Shown: piece after piece, positions 1 through 12,904 of the stretch
Position numbering within the stretch: the first letter of the stretch is position 1
How the letters are laid out: the number at the start of each line of letters is the position of its first letter
Assembly (NCBI RefSeq): GCF_947497555.1
Contig: NZ_CANMGY010000004.1
Coordinates: 124,001 to 188,000, forward strand
DNA: 64,000 nucleotides
Direction of reading: 5' to 3'
DNA from: an uncultured Umboniibacter sp.
GTDB taxonomy: Bacteria > Pseudomonadota > Gammaproteobacteria > Pseudomonadales > DSM-25080
Program-made: the position numbers and the translations under genes
The notes under the pieces: model-generated
The model's input: the letters and a program-made list of their open reading frames with translations, nothing else
Told to the model about the DNA's origin: nothing
The model's database searches: none

Positions 1-138
1 TTCCCCTCTGCAGCCGTGCCGATGTGGGCCATCTGGTTAGCACTTGGTTTTTCAGTTTCAGTGGGAGTGGTGTTCGGCATCGTTCCCGCCGCTAAAGCCG
101 CAAACCTCAGCCCTATCGACGCCCTGCGCTACGAGTAA
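1..138 (+). CDS. C-terminal end of an ABC transporter permease (MacB/FtsX type), cut by the window edge
   Basis: The open frame from the first base encodes 45 residues and stops at TAA (136-138). It holds one hydrophobic segment (WAIWLALGFSVSVGVVFGIVPA), then AAKAANLSPIDALRYE. An end of the form PAxxAAxLxPIxALRxE is typical of MacB/FtsX-family permeases of lipoprotein-release or macrolide/peptide export ABC systems. The ATPase partner and the periplasmic domain lie outside the window, so the substrate cannot be told. Confidence 0.8.
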   Translation, partial: FPSAAVPMWAIWLALGFSVSVGVVFGIVPAAKAANLSPIDALRYE

Positions 139-203
139 ACTTAGTGGTGGAATTTTTTCCGCCACTAAGCCGCAATTTAGCTGTAAAGCCCGCTAGCATT
201 CAT

Positions 204-209
204 TATAAT
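204..209 (+). promoter_or_regulatory. Possible -10 box of the leuS promoter
   Basis: A perfect TATAAT lies 41 bp before the leuS ATG. The sequence 16-18 bp upstream (around 180-187) has no good -35 hexamer, so this is only a candidate sigma-70 promoter. Confidence 0.35.
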
Positions 210-249
210 GATCAGTAACTGTCGATATCGACTCGCGAGAATAAATTGA

Positions 250-2706
<2,457 letters not shown>

Positions 2707-2710
2707 CACT

Positions 2711-3211
2711 ATGGCACTCGAGCGAATCGTTACCCTGTTAGTACTCTCGTTTGCGCTGTCAGCCTGTGGCTGGCAGTTGCGCGGCGATAGTGCCACATTA
2801 AATACTGACGGGGAACGAGTTGGCGTAGTCTCTCAAGTCAACAATCCCATCGCCGCCGATTTGCGTGAGCAGTTGACACTGAGCAAGGCTCTAGCTGTTG
2901 ATGGTAATGAAACCCTTACCATTTCGATTGGACGTATTCGGCAGGAAAAACGCGTCGTCGCAGTCGATCAAATTGGCGAGGCCAGTGTATATCGCATTAC
3001 CCTATCCACTGAAGTGACGATAACCGATGCCAACGGTGAGACAGTATCTCCGGCTACTCGCATGAGTCAATCGGGTAACTACAACTTCGACAAACGCATC
3101 CTCGATGCGATGACGGAGGAAGAACAATCGCTCATTCAGCGCTTAGAGCAGCAACTCGCTCAGGCCATTGCCCGAAAAGCGACGATTTTGGGGAAAAGTC
3201 TCTCGCAATGA
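2711..3211 (+). CDS. lptE: LPS-assembly lipoprotein LptE
   Basis: Outer-membrane lipoprotein that plugs the LptD barrel and helps deliver lipopolysaccharide to the cell surface. A short signal peptide ends in the lipobox LSAC (Cys19) followed by GWQLRG, which is the characteristic start of mature LptE. The rest is a small alpha/beta domain of about 145 residues with the expected central VYRITLSTEVTITD strand region. It sits 4 bp after leuS, and its stop overlaps the holA start by 4 bp (ATGA), so the three genes are probably co-translated. Confidence 0.93.
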   Translation: MALERIVTLLVLSFALSACGWQLRGDSATLNTDGERVGVVSQVNNPIAADLREQLTLSKALAVDGNETLTISIGRIRQEKRVVAVDQIGEASVYRITLSTEVTITDANGETVSPATRMSQSGNYNFDKRILDAMTEEEQSLIQRLEQQLAQAIARKATILGKSLSQ

Positions 3212-4227
3212 AAATACAACGTGAGGCGCTAGAGAAAACGTTTCGCGCTCAGCCACACGGGCTCTACTGGATTAGCGGTGACGAACCGCTACTCAATATT
3301 GAAAGTGCCGATCTGCTTCGTCGTTTGGCTAAAGATAGCGGGTATTTAGAACGCGAACGCTATGTGATGGAGCATAACAGCGATTGGGAGCCAATCATGG
3401 CTTCCGTGGGTACCCTGTCACTCTTTGCCTCACAGAAGTTTATCGATATACAGTTCAATGCTAAATTTAACGACAAGTTTAAAGCCGCTATGGCCTATCT
3501 CGTTGAGCAGCGTGATGATCAAACACTCATCGTGTTATCTACCACAAAGGTAGAAGCGAGTGCTACCAAAGCAAAGTGGTTTAACAGCATTGAACAACAC
3601 GCTACCCATCTACCTATATGGCCGATCAAGTCCGACGAGTTCAAGCAATGGATCGTAACACGACTCGAATCCGAACAGCTCGCTATTGAGGATGACGCAC
3701 TAGCCATTCTCGCGCAACGAACCGAAGGTAATCTTCTGGCCGCGTCTCAGGAAATCTCAGCGCTCAAGCTACTCGATAGTGATGGTATTCTTACGGCTGA
3801 AAAAATTTTAGAGGCCACCGCAGATAGCGCCCGCTATGACGCCTTTCAACTGATTGAACATGCGCTCAAAGGCGATATTTCTGCGGCGATTAGAGCGCTA
3901 AATGGGCTACGTGGAGAAGGAACCGAACCCATCATTGTCCTGAGTGCTATCGCGGCCAACATTCGTCAGCTCATGGCGGTGAAAAAACTGTTGGCAGCAC
4001 GCAGTGCTAACGACGCCGAATTAAAGCGCTTAGGGATATTTTTCAATCGCGTTCACTTAATGCGCGAGGCCGCAAAGCGATTAACGGCAGTATCACTAAA
4101 GATGGCTTTGGAATATTGTGCCTCAGCGGATGAAGCTATCAAAACTAGTCAGACCGATTACGCGTGGCACCAACTTGAAAAGTTATCCTTGCTACTCTCC
4201 GGCATGATGCCCGAAGAAGTAAGCTAA
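3208..4227 (+). CDS. holA: DNA polymerase III delta subunit
   Basis: Delta subunit of the clamp loader, which opens the beta sliding clamp during replication. The 339 residues match the family's length. The N-terminal region (HGLYWISGDEPLLNIESADLLRR) has the family's GDE-PLL signature, and the C-terminal helical collar domain includes DAFQLIEHALKGD and YAWHQLEKLSLLLSGM. The ATG lies inside the lptE stop region (4-bp overlap), which indicates translational coupling. The next gene, argF, is convergent, 95 bp away; no clear terminator is visible between them. Confidence 0.95.
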   Translation: MKIQREALEKTFRAQPHGLYWISGDEPLLNIESADLLRRLAKDSGYLERERYVMEHNSDWEPIMASVGTLSLFASQKFIDIQFNAKFNDKFKAAMAYLVEQRDDQTLIVLSTTKVEASATKAKWFNSIEQHATHLPIWPIKSDEFKQWIVTRLESEQLAIEDDALAILAQRTEGNLLAASQEISALKLLDSDGILTAEKILEATADSARYDAFQLIEHALKGDISAAIRALNGLRGEGTEPIIVLSAIAANIRQLMAVKKLLAARSANDAELKRLGIFFNRVHLMREAAKRLTAVSLKMALEYCASADEAIKTSQTDYAWHQLEKLSLLLSGMMPEEVS

Positions 4228-4322
4228 TAGCTCGCATTGCGACCAGCGCGGATTCCGCTCGTTCAGGATGCGCTGTTTATAGATCACCCATACCAGACAG
4301 GCACGGCTAGCATCTCGTAGTG

Positions 4323-5324
4323 CTAATCTTGACTTAGTGTCGCCACCATAACCGCTTTAATCGTATGCAGACGATTCTCCGCCTGATCAAAAACTACGGA
4401 TTGGCTTCCTTCAAAAACACTATCGGTTACTTCCATCGCATCAATATTGTAGCGCTGCTCTATTGCCTCACCCACTTTGGTCTCAGGGTTGTGGAAGGCT
4501 GGCAGGCAGTGAAGGAAGATCGTTCCCGGCTTACCAGTCTTCGCCATTAATTCGTCATTGACCTGATAAGGGAGTAGTAACGGCACGCGTTCATCCCATA
4601 CCGATTCGGGCTCACCCATGGACACCCACACATCGGTATAAATCACGTCGGCGTCAGCGACCATAGCATCGATATCACTGGAAATCTGTATCTCTGCACC
4701 ACTTGCTTTAGCTAGCTCTCGACACTCCTCTACTAAACTTTCCTCGGGTTGGCAGCTTTCTGGGGCCGCAATACGGAAGTCTATGCCCAACTTCGCAGCG
4801 CCGACCATCAGCGAGTTACCCATGTTGTTTCGCCCATCACCCAAGTAACAGAAAGTAACTTCATTCCATGGTCGATTCAGCTGCTCTTTAATGGTGAGTA
4901 GATCCGCCAATATCTGGGTTGGGTGGAATTCATCGGTTAGACCATTCCATACCGGTACCCCGGCGTTATCGGATAGAGTCTCGACAATTGCCTGGCCATG
5001 ACCACGATACTGAATACCATCGTACATTCGTCCGAGTACGCGAGCTGTATCGGCGACCGTTTCTTTAGCGCCCATATGGCCGCCCTGTGGACCAATAAAG
5101 GTAACGTGAGCGCCCTGATCAAAGGCCGCCACCTCGAATGCACAGCGTGTTCGTGTGGAATCCTTTTCAAAGATTAGCGCAATATTCTTGCGTGATAGAT
5201 GCTGAACTTCACTGCCATCTTTTTTGGCGGCTTTTAGCTCCGCAGCTAAATTCACCAAATCATTAATTTCTGACGAGCTAAAATCCAGTAATTTCAAAAA
5301 CGAGCGTCCGTGTAAACCTAGCAT
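4323..5324 (-). CDS. argF: Ornithine carbamoyltransferase
   Basis: Catalyses carbamoyl phosphate plus ornithine to citrulline in arginine synthesis, in the cytosol. The carbamoyl-phosphate motif STRTR occurs in [15 protein letters not shown], and the ornithine-binding FLHCLPA occurs in [24 protein letters not shown] is also present. The frame extends 27 bases upstream to a TTG at 5349-5351, but that codon has no ribosome-binding site. The ATG at 5322-5324 is preceded by AGGTGG and gives [15 protein letters not shown], which aligns with the start of E. coli ArgF (MSGFYHKHFLKLLDF). The 333 residues then match the family length. No ArgR box was recognised upstream. Confidence 0.95.
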   Translation of the reverse strand: MLGLHGRSFLKLLDFSSSEINDLVNLAAELKAAKKDGSEVQHLSRKNIALIFEKDSTRTRCAFEVAAFDQGAHVTFIGPQGGHMGAKETVADTARVLGRMYDGIQYRGHGQAIVETLSDNAGVPVWNGLTDEFHPTQILADLLTIKEQLNRPWNEVTFCYLGDGRNNMGNSLMVGAAKLGIDFRIAAPESCQPEESLVEECRELAKASGAEIQISSDIDAMVADADVIYTDVWVSMGEPESVWDERVPLLLPYQVNDELMAKTGKPGTIFLHCLPAFHNPETKVGEAIEQRYNIDAMEVTDSVFEGSQSVVFDQAENRLHTIKAVMVATLSQD

Positions 5325-5454
5325 ATTCCACCTAGTAAAATTCGTTGCCAATAGTTCATACTAAGAGAGAGAAAGGCAATTGCAAGGCAATCACCACAAA
5401 ACTTTGTTATAACGTTCACAACGTCTGCTTATGTGCTACTGCCAAGGAGAATAA

Positions 5455-6129
5455 ATGATGTCGCGTGTTTACATTTGGGATAGAGCGGTCAGGCTAAGTC
5501 ACTGGCTTTTGCCTATCCTATTTGCCACTAGCTGGATCACCGCTGAATTAGCTAAAGATAACTTTGAACTCGTGGACTGGCACTACCGCAGTGGCTATGC
5601 ATTGATCGGCGTATTGGTATTTAGAGTGGGCTGGGGGATTTGGGGCTCAAGCTATGCCCGATTCCGTTCATGGAGTCTTAATCCTAAAACCGCTTGGGAA
5701 GCCCGCTCAGCATTACGTCCGCAGTCATCAAGCCACGGATTCTGGGGCAGTTATATGTCGCTAGCACTGCTTTCGTTGCTGTCCTTTCAGGTCTTCAGCG
5801 GACTGTTTAGTTTTGATACCGCTCTCTATGTGGGTGGGCCCTGGTCTGATAGCATCTCTAGTGACTTAGTTTCAACACTAACATCACTGCATCTGCTCAA
5901 TTTCACCGCTCTGCAAGGTTTAATACTCGTTCACGTCAGCACGATTATTGGCTATCGATTGTTTATGAAGAAGGACTACCTCAGCGCAATGATTACCGGT
6001 CACAAGGACGAATCTCTATGTCGCGACGGCAAGCCTACTCAAGGTTTCAGCCTCTTTGGCCTAATTACTGCGCTGGCACTAGCGGGACTGATAGTCGGTG
6101 TTGCAAGCGGCCTGGTGATTTCGCCTTAA
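5455..6129 (+). CDS. Cytochrome b561-family membrane protein
   Basis: Di-haem b-type cytochrome of the inner membrane, the prokaryotic b561/Ni-Fe-hydrogenase cytochrome-b family. It begins with the family-typical pattern IWDRAVRLSHWLLPILF (His ligand candidate in SHW), then DWHYRSGYALIGVLVFRVGWGIWG. Later histidine candidates lie in helices near HLLNFTALQGLILVHVSTI. About five membrane helices are visible, including a final C-terminal one. The AAGGAG at 5443 favours the first of two tandem ATG codons. A c'-type cytochrome is encoded 2.4 kb away (8575-9012); such b/c pairs are common neighbours, but the peptidase gene lies between them here. Electron donor and acceptor are unknown. Confidence 0.85.
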   Translation: MMSRVYIWDRAVRLSHWLLPILFATSWITAELAKDNFELVDWHYRSGYALIGVLVFRVGWGIWGSSYARFRSWSLNPKTAWEARSALRPQSSSHGFWGSYMSLALLSLLSFQVFSGLFSFDTALYVGGPWSDSISSDLVSTLTSLHLLNFTALQGLILVHVSTIIGYRLFMKKDYLSAMITGHKDESLCRDGKPTQGFSLFGLITALALAGLIVGVASGLVISP

Positions 6130-6223
6130 ACCTCAAACAATGCGGCTTAGCGTAGCTTAGGTATTATACGTAGGTGAATTGTAGACTTTTATCGGCTTTG
6201 TTACCCTCATTTGGTTCGAACCC

Positions 6224-6244
6224 ATCGCTGCGAGTAGCGGCGAT
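6224..6244. repeat. Inverted repeat in the leader of the prolyl oligopeptidase gene
   Basis: ATCGCTGC and GCGGCGAT are complementary over 8 positions (one T-G pair) around a 5-base loop, 27 bases before the next ATG. It could form a leader hairpin or be a protein site; no function is shown. Confidence 0.3.
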
Positions 6245-6270
6245 CATATAAATAATAGGAAATCATAATC

Positions 6271-8394
6271 ATGAAGAAAACTGCAATTGGCCTAGCCATG
6301 CTAGCGGTAGTTGGCTGTACGGCTAACAGCAACGATAGTGCGATTGAATACCCTGTTACCGCGAAAGGTGATGTAGTGGATACCTATTTTGGTCATCAGG
6401 TAGCGGATCCTTACCGCTGGCTAGAAGATGACATGAGTGAAGAGACCGCAAGCTGGGTTCAAGCCGAAAACGAAGTTACCTTCAGCTATCTCAATCAAAT
6501 TCCATTTCGAGCCCAACTTAAAGATCGTCTTACCGAGCTCTGGAATTACGAAAAAGTAGGCGCTCCATTCACCGAGGGCGACTACACCTACTGGTACCAA
6601 AATGATGGCTTACAAAACCAGTATGTACTCTGGCGCCAAAAGGGTGATTCAGAAGCCGAAATCTTCTTAGATCCTAACGAATTCAGTGAAGACGGCACCA
6701 CTTCATTAGCGCAAGTTAGCTTCTCCGAAGATGGTTCACTCGTTGCCTACTCGATTTCCGAAGGTGGAAGTGACTGGCGGAAGATTATCGTTATTGATGC
6801 GGAAACTAAGCAGCCAATTGAAGATACGCTTGTTGACGTCAAGTTCAGCGGTATTTCTTGGTTGAGTAACGAAGGATTCTACTATTCAAGCTACGACAAG
6901 CCAGATGGTAGTGAACTTTCGGCAAAAACAGATCAACACAAGCTCTACTACCACCAGCTTGGTACGGAACAGAGCAGCGATCCCGTCATCTTTGGTGGCA
7001 CTGAAGCTGAAAAGCACCGCTATGTAGGGGGTGGCGTGTCTGATGATAATCGTTTCCTCTTCATCTCAGCGTCGGTTTCTACTTCGGGTAATAAGTTATT
7101 TATGCTAGACCTCAGCAATCCTGACGCAGAACTGGTCACGATTTTGGATAACACAGATTCTGACACTTATGTTATCGACAACGATGGTTCTAAGCTTTAT
7201 TTAGTCACTAACTTAGATGCCCCAAACAAGCGTATTGTAACCGTCGATGCGGCAAATCCTGCGCCTGAAAACTGGGTCGATTTCATCGCCGAGACCGAGC
7301 ACGTTTTGTCACCATCTACGGGGTCAGGTTATTTCTTTGCGGAATACATGGTTGATGCTATCTCGCAAGTTAAACAGTATGACTATGAAGGTAATTTTGT
7401 TCGTGACATCGAGCTACCAGGACTTGGCAGTGTTGGTGGTTTCTCAGCTAAAGATGACGCAACAACCATCTATTACAGCTTCACTAACTACAACACTCCT
7501 GGAACAACCTATAGTTTCGAGCCTCATCAGGGAGCGTCTGATGTTTACCGAGCTTCAGGTATTGAATTCGATTCAAGCCAATATGTTTCCGAGCAAGTTT
7601 TTTATACCTCCAAGGACGGTACTGAAGTACCTATGATCATCACTCATAAACGTGACATCGAGCTTGATGGAACTAACCCAACGATTCTTTACGGTTACGG
7701 TGGATTCAATATCTCTCTGACACCAAGTTTCTCTGTAGCCAACGCTGTTTGGTTAGAGCAAGGTGGTGTTTACGCGGTTGCCAACCTTCGTGGTGGTGGT
7801 GAGTACGGTAAAGAGTGGCATGACGCAGGTACTCAGCTGCAAAAGCAGAATGTATTCGATGACTTCATCGCTGCAGCTGAATACCTAGATAGTGCTGGCT
7901 ACGCCGATGCTGATCATTTGGCCATCCGCGGTGGTTCCAATGGTGGCTTACTAGTGGGTGCGGTGATGACTCAACGGCCTGAGCTTATGAAGGTTGCACT
8001 CCCAGCAGTAGGCGTTCTTGATATGCTTCGTTACCACACCTTCACAGCCGGTGCAGGCTGGGCATATGACTACGGCACAGCTGAACAGAGTGAGGAAATG
8101 TTCAAGTACCTGCAAGCTTATTCTCCGGTTCATAATGTAGAGGAGGGGATTTCCTACCCGGCCACACTAGTTACCACTGGTGACCATGACGACCGAGTAG
8201 TCCCTGCGCACTCTTTCAAGTTTGCGGCGGAGCTTCAAGCTAAGCAAGGCGGCGTCAACCCAGTGTTAATTCGTATTGAGACTAACGCAGGTCATGGCGC
8301 TGGGACACCGGTTAGCAAAACGATTGAGCAATATGCTGATATCTTTGGTTTCACCCTCTACAACATGGGCGTTACCGAGTTATCCGCTGAGTAA
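6271..8394 (+). CDS. Exported prolyl oligopeptidase, lipoprotein (S9A)
   Basis: Serine peptidase that cleaves short peptides after proline. The N-terminus ([16 protein letters not shown]) is a lipoprotein signal with lipobox VVGC, so the enzyme is probably anchored in the envelope. A beta-propeller gate covers about residues 100-430. The alpha/beta hydrolase domain follows, with nucleophile Ser556 in GGSNGG, the Asp pair 640-641 in DHDDRVVP and His675 in NAGHGAG. These match the S554/D641/H680 layout of pig prolyl oligopeptidase. Length (707) is normal. A bidirectional terminator follows. A second S9 enzyme of this window (40748-42817) is more divergent. Confidence 0.95.
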   Translation: MKKTAIGLAMLAVVGCTANSNDSAIEYPVTAKGDVVDTYFGHQVADPYRWLEDDMSEETASWVQAENEVTFSYLNQIPFRAQLKDRLTELWNYEKVGAPFTEGDYTYWYQNDGLQNQYVLWRQKGDSEAEIFLDPNEFSEDGTTSLAQVSFSEDGSLVAYSISEGGSDWRKIIVIDAETKQPIEDTLVDVKFSGISWLSNEGFYYSSYDKPDGSELSAKTDQHKLYYHQLGTEQSSDPVIFGGTEAEKHRYVGGGVSDDNRFLFISASVSTSGNKLFMLDLSNPDAELVTILDNTDSDTYVIDNDGSKLYLVTNLDAPNKRIVTVDAANPAPENWVDFIAETEHVLSPSTGSGYFFAEYMVDAISQVKQYDYEGNFVRDIELPGLGSVGGFSAKDDATTIYYSFTNYNTPGTTYSFEPHQGASDVYRASGIEFDSSQYVSEQVFYTSKDGTEVPMIITHKRDIELDGTNPTILYGYGGFNISLTPSFSVANAVWLEQGGVYAVANLRGGGEYGKEWHDAGTQLQKQNVFDDFIAAAEYLDSAGYADADHLAIRGGSNGGLLVGAVMTQRPELMKVALPAVGVLDMLRYHTFTAGAGWAYDYGTAEQSEEMFKYLQAYSPVHNVEEGISYPATLVTTGDHDDRVVPAHSFKFAAELQAKQGGVNPVLIRIETNAGHGAGTPVSKTIEQYADIFGFTLYNMGVTELSAE

Positions 8395-8474
8395 TCGCTA
8401 GTCGAGATGCCCAGCTGATAATAGGAAAGAATGACCTACAGCTGGGTAATACTGCGGCGACCAAAACCAAACAT

Positions 8475-8502
8475 AAAAAACCGCCAATAAGGCGGTTTTT
8501 TT
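8475..8502. terminator. Bidirectional rho-independent terminator
   Basis: A run of A, then CCGCC, loop AATAA, GGCGG, then seven T. The A-tract makes it work on both strands, serving the plus-strand peptidase and the convergent cytochrome c' gene. Confidence 0.9.
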
Positions 8503-8574
8503 ATGAGCCTGGATTAAGGGTCTCACTATGCGGATAAGTTCAAGAAACGAGACTCAGCCAATCACTAGGATAGC

Positions 8575-9012
8575 TTATTCTGCTTTGAACTGATCGTGGC
8601 AACCCTTACAGGTTTGCGCCATCGCACCGAATTCACTACGAGGTAGTTCTGCAGCATCATCTAGCGCTAATGCCAACGTTGCACTCGCCGCCTGAAAATC
8701 TTCCATCAATACATCAAAATCAGCACGATCGGTTTGATAGGAGGCCAACGCATCAGTCCCCTCGACACCCACACTTTCATCGCTAAAGGTATGTGGCGCT
8801 AGAAGTGCTAGCTGAGCGATAGTATCCGCTGCTAATTGAGCCGCTGGCTGGTTATAATCAATACGGCCCCGAGCCATACCTGCAAGCGTACCCATCTGTT
8901 TACCCACCACCGAATAGACTGATTGACGGTAATCAATAGTCCGTTCAACTTCTTCATTCGCGAATACAGGAGCCGTTACAAGCAACGCGATCGCTAAAAC
9001 TGATTTTTTCAT
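8575..9012 (-). CDS. Cytochrome c' family periplasmic protein
   Basis: The signal peptide (MKKSVLAIALLVTAPVFA, cleavage before NEE) sends it to the periplasm. The mature part is mostly helical and ends in a single haem-binding CKGCH (Cys135, Cys138, His139), the C-terminal placement that defines the cytochrome c' / c556 four-helix family. The 145-residue precursor is of usual size. The N-terminal DYRQSVYSVVGKQMGTLAGMARG resembles the family's first helix, with Met as possible sixth ligand (c556-like). A role in electron transfer or nitric oxide binding is typical of the family but not shown here. It is convergent with the peptidase gene and shares its terminator. Confidence 0.9.
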   Translation of the reverse strand: MKKSVLAIALLVTAPVFANEEVERTIDYRQSVYSVVGKQMGTLAGMARGRIDYNQPAAQLAADTIAQLALLAPHTFSDESVGVEGTDALASYQTDRADFDVLMEDFQAASATLALALDDAAELPRSEFGAMAQTCKGCHDQFKAE

Positions 9013-9088
9013 AGTAGCCTCGTTATTATCATATCAAGTTAGTTAGTTTAGGAGCTCAAGCTAACAGGTCAATAGGTAGTCTTAACAG

Positions 9089-9706
9089 TTATCGCGCGAC
9101 AACCCAAAGCACTTCCGCGTCATGCTCACCACAACTGACCAATGCATGCCCCATTCGCGAGTCAAAGTACATACAGTCGCCAGTATTAAGCTGAAGCGGC
9201 TCATAGTGCTCGGAATACACAGCCACGGGACCGTTCAACACCCAAAGGAACTCCTCGCCATCGTGACGAACCCATTCACCAAATTCGTCAAAGCCTCTGG
9301 CCCTGACAGTAGTCTTAAACGGTACCATTTTCCGCTGTGACAGCTCAGTACAGAGTAATTCGTGCTCATAGGTGGCAGTCGGATGAGCTTGTCCCTCTCC
9401 CGCCAAAGTCCAAGTTCTACGAGCAGCTCCATCCACCGAAGCTGGTGCGGTGCGAAATAGCTGAGGAATATCAATCGATAATCCTGCTACTAAACGTTGA
9501 ACGACTTGAAAAGTAGGTGAGAGTTGTTGATTTTCAATTTTTGATAGCGTGGAACGTGCCACACCGGTCATTTCCGCAACATCCGCAAGGGTTAAATTGT
9601 GGCTCAAACGAATCTCGCGAAGACGGTCACCCAAGACAAGTGGCTGGACGAACTCCGCTTCTTCATTCTTGGTGCGCTCTAGGACACCACCGGATAATTC
9701 ACTCAC
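9089..9706 (-). CDS. XRE-cupin transcriptional regulator
   Basis: A 205-residue regulator with an N-terminal helix-turn-helix of the XRE/Cro type (about residues 28-85: LREIRLSHNLTLADVAEMTGVARSTLSKIE) and a C-terminal cupin domain (about 125-205: GEEFLWVLNGPVAVY and LNTGDCMYFDSRMGHAL). The cupin usually senses a small ligand. The start is a GTG with GGGAG five bases upstream. It is divergent from gcvP, with a perfect palindrome between them (9783-9804). This suggests that it represses itself and may control gcvP; the ligand could be glycine or a related amine, but nothing in the sequence proves that. Confidence 0.88.
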   Translation of the reverse strand: MSELSGGVLERTKNEEAEFVQPLVLGDRLREIRLSHNLTLADVAEMTGVARSTLSKIENQQLSPTFQVVQRLVAGLSIDIPQLFRTAPASVDGAARRTWTLAGEGQAHPTATYEHELLCTELSQRKMVPFKTTVRARGFDEFGEWVRHDGEEFLWVLNGPVAVYSEHYEPLQLNTGDCMYFDSRMGHALVSCGEHDAEVLWVVAR

Positions 9707-9782
9707 AAAAACTCCCTTAATCTTCGAACATTTAAATTACTAATAATGATTCTACTCCTATCCCATAGACAAGCGCAAAACC

Positions 9783-9804
9783 AATGTTTCTTATCGGAAA
9801 CATT
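9783..9804. promoter_or_regulatory. Perfect palindrome, likely operator of the XRE-cupin regulator
   Basis: AATGTTTC, six bases, GAAACATT: two 8-bp arms with exact dyad symmetry. It lies between the regulator start (9706) and the gcvP start (9904). A weak sigma-70 candidate for the regulator (TTGCGC, 18 bp, TAGAAT on the minus strand) begins just beside it. This placement fits autoregulation. Confidence 0.6.
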
Positions 9805-9903
9805 TACATTGAGTTGTGAACCATTGATTGCTAGGATTCGTTCAAACTTAAAATACTAGTAACTTTTGGCGGAACGTCTAAAGGTCCATTTGCGGAGTGA
9901 TAC

Positions 9904-12795
9904 ATGAGTAACCCGAGCCTACACGAACTCGAACACCACGGCGAATTCATTGAACGTCATATTGGCGTAAGCGAAACACAGCAGCAGCAGATGCTTTCAG
10001 AACTAGGCTGCGAATCGCTTGAAGCCTTGATTGCCGATACTGTTCCTGCCGGAATTCGCCGTCAGCAATCAATGGATCTCCCAGAGGCCGTTTCGGAACG
10101 TGATACGCTTGCTTACTTAAAAGATGTTGCGCAGCGAAATCAAATCTTCCAGTCATTCATTGGCATGGGCTATCACGATACGCTAACTCCAAACGTTATT
10201 CTTCGAAATGTCCTAGAAAATCCAGGCTGGTACACTGCCTACACTCCGTATCAACCAGAAATCGCTCAAGGTCGACTCGAAGGCCTTTTGAACTTTCAAC
10301 AGATGGTCACCGACCTAACTGGTATGGAACTCGCTAATGCCTCAATGCTTGACGAGGCGACTGCGGCAGCGGAAGCGATGAGCATGAGTAAACGTGTTGC
10401 TCGCAAAAATAAGTCGAACGTTTACTTCGTTGATGCTGATGTCCATCCGCAAACTATTGCTGTCATTCAAACTCGCGCAGAGCACTTCGGTTTTGAAATT
10501 GTGGTGGCGCACGCTGCAACAGAGCTAGCCGACATCGATTGCTTTGGTGCCTTAGTTCAGTACCCTACTTCTACTGGTAACATCGAAGATATTAAGCGCA
10601 TCATTGACATCGCTCACAGTAAAGATGTCCTAGTTACCGTTGCCGCTGACATCCTAAGTTTAGTGCTATTGAAAGCTCCAGGTGATTTGGGTGCTGATAT
10701 TGTTATCGGTTCGGCGCAGCGCTTTGGCGTGCCAATGGGCTTTGGTGGTCCACACGCAGCGTTCTTCGCCTTCCGTGACGCCTACAAGCGCGCTTCAGCC
10801 GGGCGAATTATCGGAGTTTCCGTTGATACTCGCGGTAAGAAAGCTTTCCGTATGGCAATGCAGACCCGTGAGCAGCATATCCGCCGTGAAAAGGCAAATT
10901 CAAACATCTGTACCTCACAGGTGCTCCTTGCGCTCATGGCGGGCTTCTATGCGGTCTATCATGGTCCAAAGGGCCTTAAGCGCATTGCCCAGCGAGTCAA
11001 TCGTATCACCGACCTGTTCGCGCTAGCACTTGAATCACAGGGCTTCGAGCTACGTCACAAGAACTGGTTTGATACGCTAACCGTTGAAACTGGTGAGAAA
11101 TCGGATGACGTGATAAATCGTGCACTGGAAGCCGAGATGAACGTTCGCGTGCTAGACGGGGCGATTGGCCTGTCATTCCACGAGAAGACAACGCTTGCCG
11201 ACTTAGATGTCTTGATTGGCGCGTTTACCGGCGAAGATACTGATATTGACTGGACCGAGCTCGATGCTCAGTTAATGGCTCAGGGTAGCTTAGGCATCCA
11301 AGAGTCAATGCTTCGTGATGATGAAATTCTAACTCACGATGTCTTTAATCTTTACCACTCTGAAACCGAAATGTTGCGTTACCTTGCACGTCTTGAAAAG
11401 CGTGATATTGCCCTCAACCATTCCATGATCGCGCTGGGCTCCTGTACCATGAAGCTGAATGCGACGGTGGAAATGATCCCGGTAACTTGGCCAGAATTCG
11501 GCGCTTTACACCCTTTCGCACCGATTGAGCAGGCCGAAGGCTATTTGAAGATTTTTGAAGAACTCGAGAAAATGTTGTGTGAAGCAACCGGCTACGATAA
11601 CGTCAGCTTGCAGCCTAACGCAGGCTCGCAGGGTGAATACGCTGGTCTGATCGCCATCAAGAAATACCACGAGTCACGTGGCGACCATCATCGTGACGTC
11701 TGCTTGATTCCCGCCTCGGCTCACGGAACTAACCCAGCTTCAGCACAGATGGTTAGCATGCGCGTAATCGTTGTCGCCTGTGATGACAAAGGTAATGTTG
11801 ACATGAATGATCTTCGTGCCAAGGTTGAACAGCACAGTGAAAACTTAGCGGCGATCATGGTGACCTACCCGTCAACGCACGGCGTATTCGAAGAGTCTAT
11901 TACCGAACTCTGTGACCTTATTCACGAGCACGGCGGCCAGGTTTACGTTGATGGCGCAAACATGAACGCCCTCGTGGGTGTAGCGGCTCCAGGTCATTTC
12001 GGTGGCGATGTTTCCCACCTCAACCTACATAAAACCTTCTGTATTCCGCACGGTGGCGGTGGTCCAGGCATGGGGCCAATTGGTGTTAAGTCTCATCTAG
12101 CGCCGTTCCTAGCAGCCCATCCTATTCAGCAGGTTGAAGGAACTTCAATGGAGAATGGCGTGATTTCGGCTGCGCCTTGGGGCTCGGCAAGTATTCTGCC
12201 GATTTCATGGGCGTATATTAAATTGATGGGTGCCGAAGGTCTTAAGGCGGCAACGGAAACCGCAATTTTAAGTGCCAACTATCTGGCGAAGCACCTGACG
12301 CCACACTTTCCCGTGCTGTATACGGGTACCAGTGGCCGTGTCGCGCACGAGTGTCTAATCGATGTTCGTCCTCTTAAAGAAGCCACTGGAGTGAGTGAGG
12401 AAGATATTGCCAAGCGCCTGATGGACTTTGGCTTTCATTCGCCAACAATGAGCTTTCCAGTAGCCGGTACGTTAATGATAGAGCCAACGGAATCTGAATC
12501 TAAAGTCGAGCTGGACAACTTCATTACCGCTATGGCAACGATTCGTGCCGAAGCGGATGCGGTGGGTCGCGGTGAATATCCTGCGGATAATAACCCACTA
12601 TGTAACGCGCCACATACTCAGGCCGATATCCTAGGAGATTGGGACCGTCCGTACAGCCGTGAAAAAGCGACCTACCCTGCCGATTTTGTTAAAGCAGGTA
12701 AGTCTTGGCCAACGGCAAACCGTATTGATAACGTCTTTGGCGATCGTAACCTGATCTGCTCTTGCCCGCCGCTAGAGCACTACCTCGAAGACTAA
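9904..12795 (+). CDS. gcvP: Glycine dehydrogenase (decarboxylating), P protein
   Basis: P protein of the glycine cleavage system. With pyridoxal phosphate it decarboxylates glycine and passes the aminomethyl group to the lipoyl arm of H protein. This is the long single-chain form (963 residues), with an N-terminal half ([40 protein letters not shown], split here only by the reader's eye) and a C-terminal half holding the cofactor lysine Lys710 in [22 protein letters not shown] precedes the ATG by 7 bases. gcvT and gcvH are not adjacent, unlike E. coli gcvTHP. No glycine riboswitch was recognised upstream. A terminator follows. Confidence 0.98.
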   Translation: MSNPSLHELEHHGEFIERHIGVSETQQQQMLSELGCESLEALIADTVPAGIRRQQSMDLPEAVSERDTLAYLKDVAQRNQIFQSFIGMGYHDTLTPNVILRNVLENPGWYTAYTPYQPEIAQGRLEGLLNFQQMVTDLTGMELANASMLDEATAAAEAMSMSKRVARKNKSNVYFVDADVHPQTIAVIQTRAEHFGFEIVVAHAATELADIDCFGALVQYPTSTGNIEDIKRIIDIAHSKDVLVTVAADILSLVLLKAPGDLGADIVIGSAQRFGVPMGFGGPHAAFFAFRDAYKRASAGRIIGVSVDTRGKKAFRMAMQTREQHIRREKANSNICTSQVLLALMAGFYAVYHGPKGLKRIAQRVNRITDLFALALESQGFELRHKNWFDTLTVETGEKSDDVINRALEAEMNVRVLDGAIGLSFHEKTTLADLDVLIGAFTGEDTDIDWTELDAQLMAQGSLGIQESMLRDDEILTHDVFNLYHSETEMLRYLARLEKRDIALNHSMIALGSCTMKLNATVEMIPVTWPEFGALHPFAPIEQAEGYLKIFEELEKMLCEATGYDNVSLQPNAGSQGEYAGLIAIKKYHESRGDHHRDVCLIPASAHGTNPASAQMVSMRVIVVACDDKGNVDMNDLRAKVEQHSENLAAIMVTYPSTHGVFEESITELCDLIHEHGGQVYVDGANMNALVGVAAPGHFGGDVSHLNLHKTFCIPHGGGGPGMGPIGVKSHLAPFLAAHPIQQVEGTSMENGVISAAPWGSASILPISWAYIKLMGAEGLKAATETAILSANYLAKHLTPHFPVLYTGTSGRVAHECLIDVRPLKEATGVSEEDIAKRLMDFGFHSPTMSFPVAGTLMIEPTESESKVELDNFITAMATIRAEADAVGRGEYPADNNPLCNAPHTQADILGDWDRPYSREKATYPADFVKAGKSWPTANRIDNVFGDRNLICSCPPLEHYLED

Positions 12796-12827
12796 GTCAT
12801 CAAGACGTGAGGTCACTAAGCTGAATA

Positions 12828-12852
12828 GAGCGCCTAATGGCGCTCTTTTTTT
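12828..12852 (+). terminator. Rho-independent terminator after gcvP
   Basis: GAGCGCC, loop TAAT, GGCGCTC, then seven T. It ends the gcvP transcript. Confidence 0.92.
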
Positions 12853-12904
12853 GCGTCAAAATCAGTCTACACTTGATAAATAGTTCAATGTGGAGAGTAA
12901 AGCG

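Noticed and set aside
4323-5351. argF starting at TTG 5351
   Set aside because: No ribosome-binding site there; the ATG at 5324 has AGGTGG and the family N-terminus.
6213-6223. GGTTCGAACCC, like a tRNA T-loop
   Set aside because: The flanks do not form an acceptor stem, D-arm or anticodon arm.
9805-9903. Glycine riboswitch before gcvP
   Set aside because: The conserved purine-rich and GGA-type aptamer segments are not present.
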